This document shows, one piece after another, positions 62,088 through 64,000 of a DNA stretch of 64,000 bases (positions within the stretch are counted from its first letter, which is position 1; each line of letters begins with the position of its first letter). The translations under genes were made by a program, and so were the position numbers. This DNA is from CAVSJA01 sp963728145 (GTDB lineage Bacteria; Bacteroidota; Bacteroidia; Chitinophagales; Chitinophagaceae). Under the pieces are notes generated by a model. It did not search any database. It had not been told where the DNA came from and worked only from the letters and a program-made list of their open reading frames with translations. The stretch lies in contig CAVSJA010000007.1 of assembly GCA_963728145.1 (NCBI GenBank), forward strand, positions 806,001 through 870,000, in the 5' to 3' direction.

Positions 62088-62156
62088 GCCTGACTGCCTG
62101 CCCGACTGCCCGCCCGGATGAATCCGTTCGGACGGGCGTCATTTAGGCGGGCGTCA
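62088..62156. repeat. GC-rich word block containing the mobile 26-nt palindrome
   Basis: TGCCTGACTGCCTGCCCGACTGCC words lead into GCCCGCCCGGATGA, ATCCGTT, CGGACGGGCG, then TCATTTAGGCGGGCGTCACG. The central part is the reverse complement, with small changes, of the 26-nt insertion at 14466-14491. A shorter trace (GTTCGGACGGGCTAG) lies at 61909. Confidence 0.78.
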
Positions 62157-62423
62157 CGCAAGTAGGATACCCGAAAATGATTTGTGGATAGTTCAGTGCA
62201 GACTCAAGCAACTATTTACGAGAACGTTTTCGCAAAAACTAAGGCTGATAACAAATACAAATGCGGGGATTGTATCGAAAATAATTAATTTTCAGCTTTA
62301 AGAAGATTTTGCTATTTCAGTCTCCCGAGTCGTTTGAATAACGTTGTTTATCCGTCATACTGCTTTTTATTTCTTTGCGGATAGCATGATTTTTCAAACC
62401 CAATAAGAGCCAACCTTTGCCAT

Positions 62424-64000
62424 ATGCGTAAAAAACTTTTTTTGCTGAGCCTGCTATATCTTATCGTTATTAATGGATCTGTTTTCGCTCAAACAAATCA
62501 CTTAGGAAATTCCTTTCAACCTCCCCCTCATCCGAGGATTTTACTTTTTAAAGGGGAGGAAAACGCGTTAAAGAAAAATGTCAGCGCCAATTCTACATGG
62601 AGTAATATACAAAACGCTATATTAAATGAATCCGATAACTTAATAACAGTTGCTCCTATTCAACGAATCCAGATAGGACGCCGCTTACTTGATAAATCCA
62701 GGGAAGCTATACGCAGGATGTTTTTTCTAGCCTATTCTTATCGCATTACCGGGGATATAAAATATGCTGAAAGAGGAGAAAAAGAACTGTTGGCTATTGC
62801 AGGATTCAGTGACTGGAACCCTACTCATTTTTTAGATGTAGCAGAAATGACGATGGCTGTGGCCATTGGTTACGATTGGTTATATGATCATTTATCTGTT
62901 GCTTCGAGGGCTGCTATTAAAGAAGCCATTTTGAAAAAAGGATTAGAGCCTTCTTTGGATTCAAAATATAATAGCTGGCTAAAGGCTGAGCATAATTGGA
63001 ACCAGGTGTGTAATGCCGGTATGACCTATGGTGCCATGGCCATTTATGAAGACGACCCCGCTTTGGCAAAACAAATTATTAATCGTGCTATAGATGCTAT
63101 TGTTCTACCTATGAAAGATTATGCTCCGGATGGGGCGTATCCTGAAGGTTATGGTTATTGGGGCTATGGTACCAGTTTTAATGTGATGTTCCTTAGCGCT
63201 GTTGAAAAACTTTTTGGAAAAGATTTTGGATTAAGCGAAATGCCTGGATTTTTACCGTCTGCCCGCTACCTGGAAAACATGACAGGCACCACAGGCAAAC
63301 CTTTCAATTACTCTGATGCAGGAAGTAACGCAGGACTACATCCTGCAATGTTTTGGCTTGCTGCTAAAATGAAAGATCCTTCATTACTATGGGTAGAAAG
63401 AAATTACCTGAATGAAAATCCAAAAACACATATTAATAATCGTTTGCTGCCAGCAATTATTCTATGGAGCAATGCTATTGATATGTATAAAATCGTACCA
63501 CCAACATCAACGATGTGGATTGGACATGGCAAAAGCCCTGTTGCGTTAATGCGTACATCATGGACAGATACAAATGCGATTTATGTTGGAATGAAAGGGG
63601 GCTCTGTTTCTGTTAATCACGCACATATGGATATTGGTTCTTTTGTTATGGATGCCGATGGCGTTCGTTGGGCCATGGATTTTGGTATGCAGGATTATGA
63701 ATCTCTGGAGTCAAAAGGCATACAAGTTTTCGGAAGAACGCAGAACGCCCAACGCTGGACGGTTTTTCGTTTAACAAACCTTGTACACAATACGCTCACC
63801 ATAAACAACCAGCACCAAAAAGTAACAGGCCATGCTCCCATAACAAGTTCAGGCACTACTCCCTCTTTTATGAATGCAGTTATTGATTTAACCGAAATCT
63901 ACAAAGGGCAGGTGGCTAAAGCAATTCGCGGTATTGCTATTGTTGACAAAAGCTATGTGGTGGTCCGTGACGAAATTGAAACGCTGGATAGTAGTACAAC
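62424..64000 (+). CDS. heparinase II/III-like polysaccharide lyase, 5' part
   Basis: 525 residues are visible; the gene continues past the right edge. Start MRKKLFLLSLLYLIVINGSV with a signal peptide ending FAQ. Residues 30-380 are the helical toroid of heparinase II/III and alginate-lyase-like enzymes: HPRILLFKGEENALKKNV, FFLAYSYRITGDIKYAERGE, GYDWLYDHLSVASRAAIKEA, AEHNWNQVCNAGMTYGAMAI (the Asn/His pair), YPEGYGYWGYGTSFNVM. The heparinase II/III beta domain follows with VNHAHMDIGSFVMDADGVRW. Such lyases cleave uronic-acid polysaccharides by beta-elimination. The substrate (heparin, alginate or other) cannot be told from the visible part. Confidence 0.9.
   Translation, partial: MRKKLFLLSLLYLIVINGSVFAQTNHLGNSFQPPPHPRILLFKGEENALKKNVSANSTWSNIQNAILNESDNLITVAPIQRIQIGRRLLDKSREAIRRMFFLAYSYRITGDIKYAERGEKELLAIAGFSDWNPTHFLDVAEMTMAVAIGYDWLYDHLSVASRAAIKEAILKKGLEPSLDSKYNSWLKAEHNWNQVCNAGMTYGAMAIYEDDPALAKQIINRAIDAIVLPMKDYAPDGAYPEGYGYWGYGTSFNVMFLSAVEKLFGKDFGLSEMPGFLPSARYLENMTGTTGKPFNYSDAGSNAGLHPAMFWLAAKMKDPSLLWVERNYLNENPKTHINNRLLPAIILWSNAIDMYKIVPPTSTMWIGHGKSPVALMRTSWTDTNAIYVGMKGGSVSVNHAHMDIGSFVMDADGVRWAMDFGMQDYESLESKGIQVFGRTQNAQRWTVFRLTNLVHNTLTINNQHQKVTGHAPITSSGTTPSFMNAVIDLTEIYKGQVAKAIRGIAIVDKSYVVVRDEIETLDSST

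Larger units (their letters stand above)
61869..62423. other. 555-bp intergenic region with terminator and palindromic words
   Basis: No gene is visible here. It holds the strong terminator at 61998-62034, a GC-rich word block at 62088-62156, and about 260 bp before the lyase start that must contain its promoter. I could not identify a clear TTG-N17-23-TAnnTTTG. Confidence 0.6.

Overview
The window looks like a chromosomal segment of a Bacteroidota bacterium, probably from the Chitinophagales. This is inferred from family content, not from a marker gene. Supporting signs are a C-terminal domain of the type IX secretion (Por) type, TonB-receptor-like and other outer-membrane barrels, a bacillithiol pathway deacetylase, HU/CCDC81-type and ThuA/PQQ/cytochrome fusion proteins, an ImuA-ImuB-DnaE2 mutagenesis cassette, and a TTG-N17-TAnnTTTG promoter.

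Layout. 1-10 kb: start of a 2-oxoacid dehydrogenase E2, cinA, a frameshifted dacB, a thioesterase, a membrane protein, then a conserved-looking envelope block (large TPR protein, outer-membrane barrel, HU/CCDC81 protein). 10-18 kb: methyltransferase, glutamine cyclotransferase, secreted M43 protease, a four-helix-bundle gene inside long inverted arms, frameshifted lpdA, DEAD-box helicase. 18-26 kb: bshB1, fatty acid desaturase, an AraC/DJ-1 regulator divergent from a DoxX-like plus reductase pair, an FAH-family enzyme, and aguB-aguA (agmatine to putrescine). 26-36 kb: a second four-helix-bundle element (decayed), threonine synthase, frameshifted lysR, a 1133-residue ThuA/PQQ/PKD/cytochrome c/CBM protein, mutS2, CBS, ankyrin and GNAT proteins. 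36-42 kb: TonB-receptor-like protein, a LamG-like pair with a membrane-tethered DNA-binding sensor, and a TPP riboswitch with terminator but no thi gene. 42-48 kb: imuA, imuB and a heavily frameshifted dnaE2. 48-64 kb: lipoproteins, a serine hydrolase, a molybdenum hydroxylase pair (large subunit broken), two GH13 enzymes, a tricorn-like protease and the 5' part of a heparinase II/III-like lyase.

The most unusual property is a system of intergenic repeats. Many gaps hold short arrays, often with a 7-nt period, written in a word particular to that locus (RGCAAKA, GAGCNNN, CAATAAT, GGTSAAT, AGTCRGG; 8- or 9-nt words elsewhere). Many are arranged as inverted repeats, and they start or end within a few bases of stop codons at about a dozen genes. 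Two of the largest inverted repeats enclose a four-helix-bundle (23S rRNA intervening-sequence/Avd-like) gene: one intact (13605-14520), one internally deleted (25529-26042). A 26-nt palindromic word sits cleanly inside one arm. My hypothesis is a REPIN-like family of hairpin elements with the four-helix-bundle gene as the associated protein; mobility is inferred, not shown.

A second theme is broken reading frames. dacB, lpdA, lysR, the molybdenum subunit and especially dnaE2 are interrupted, nearly always by one extra base, while most neighbours are intact. Assembly error and real decay cannot be separated from this sequence alone.
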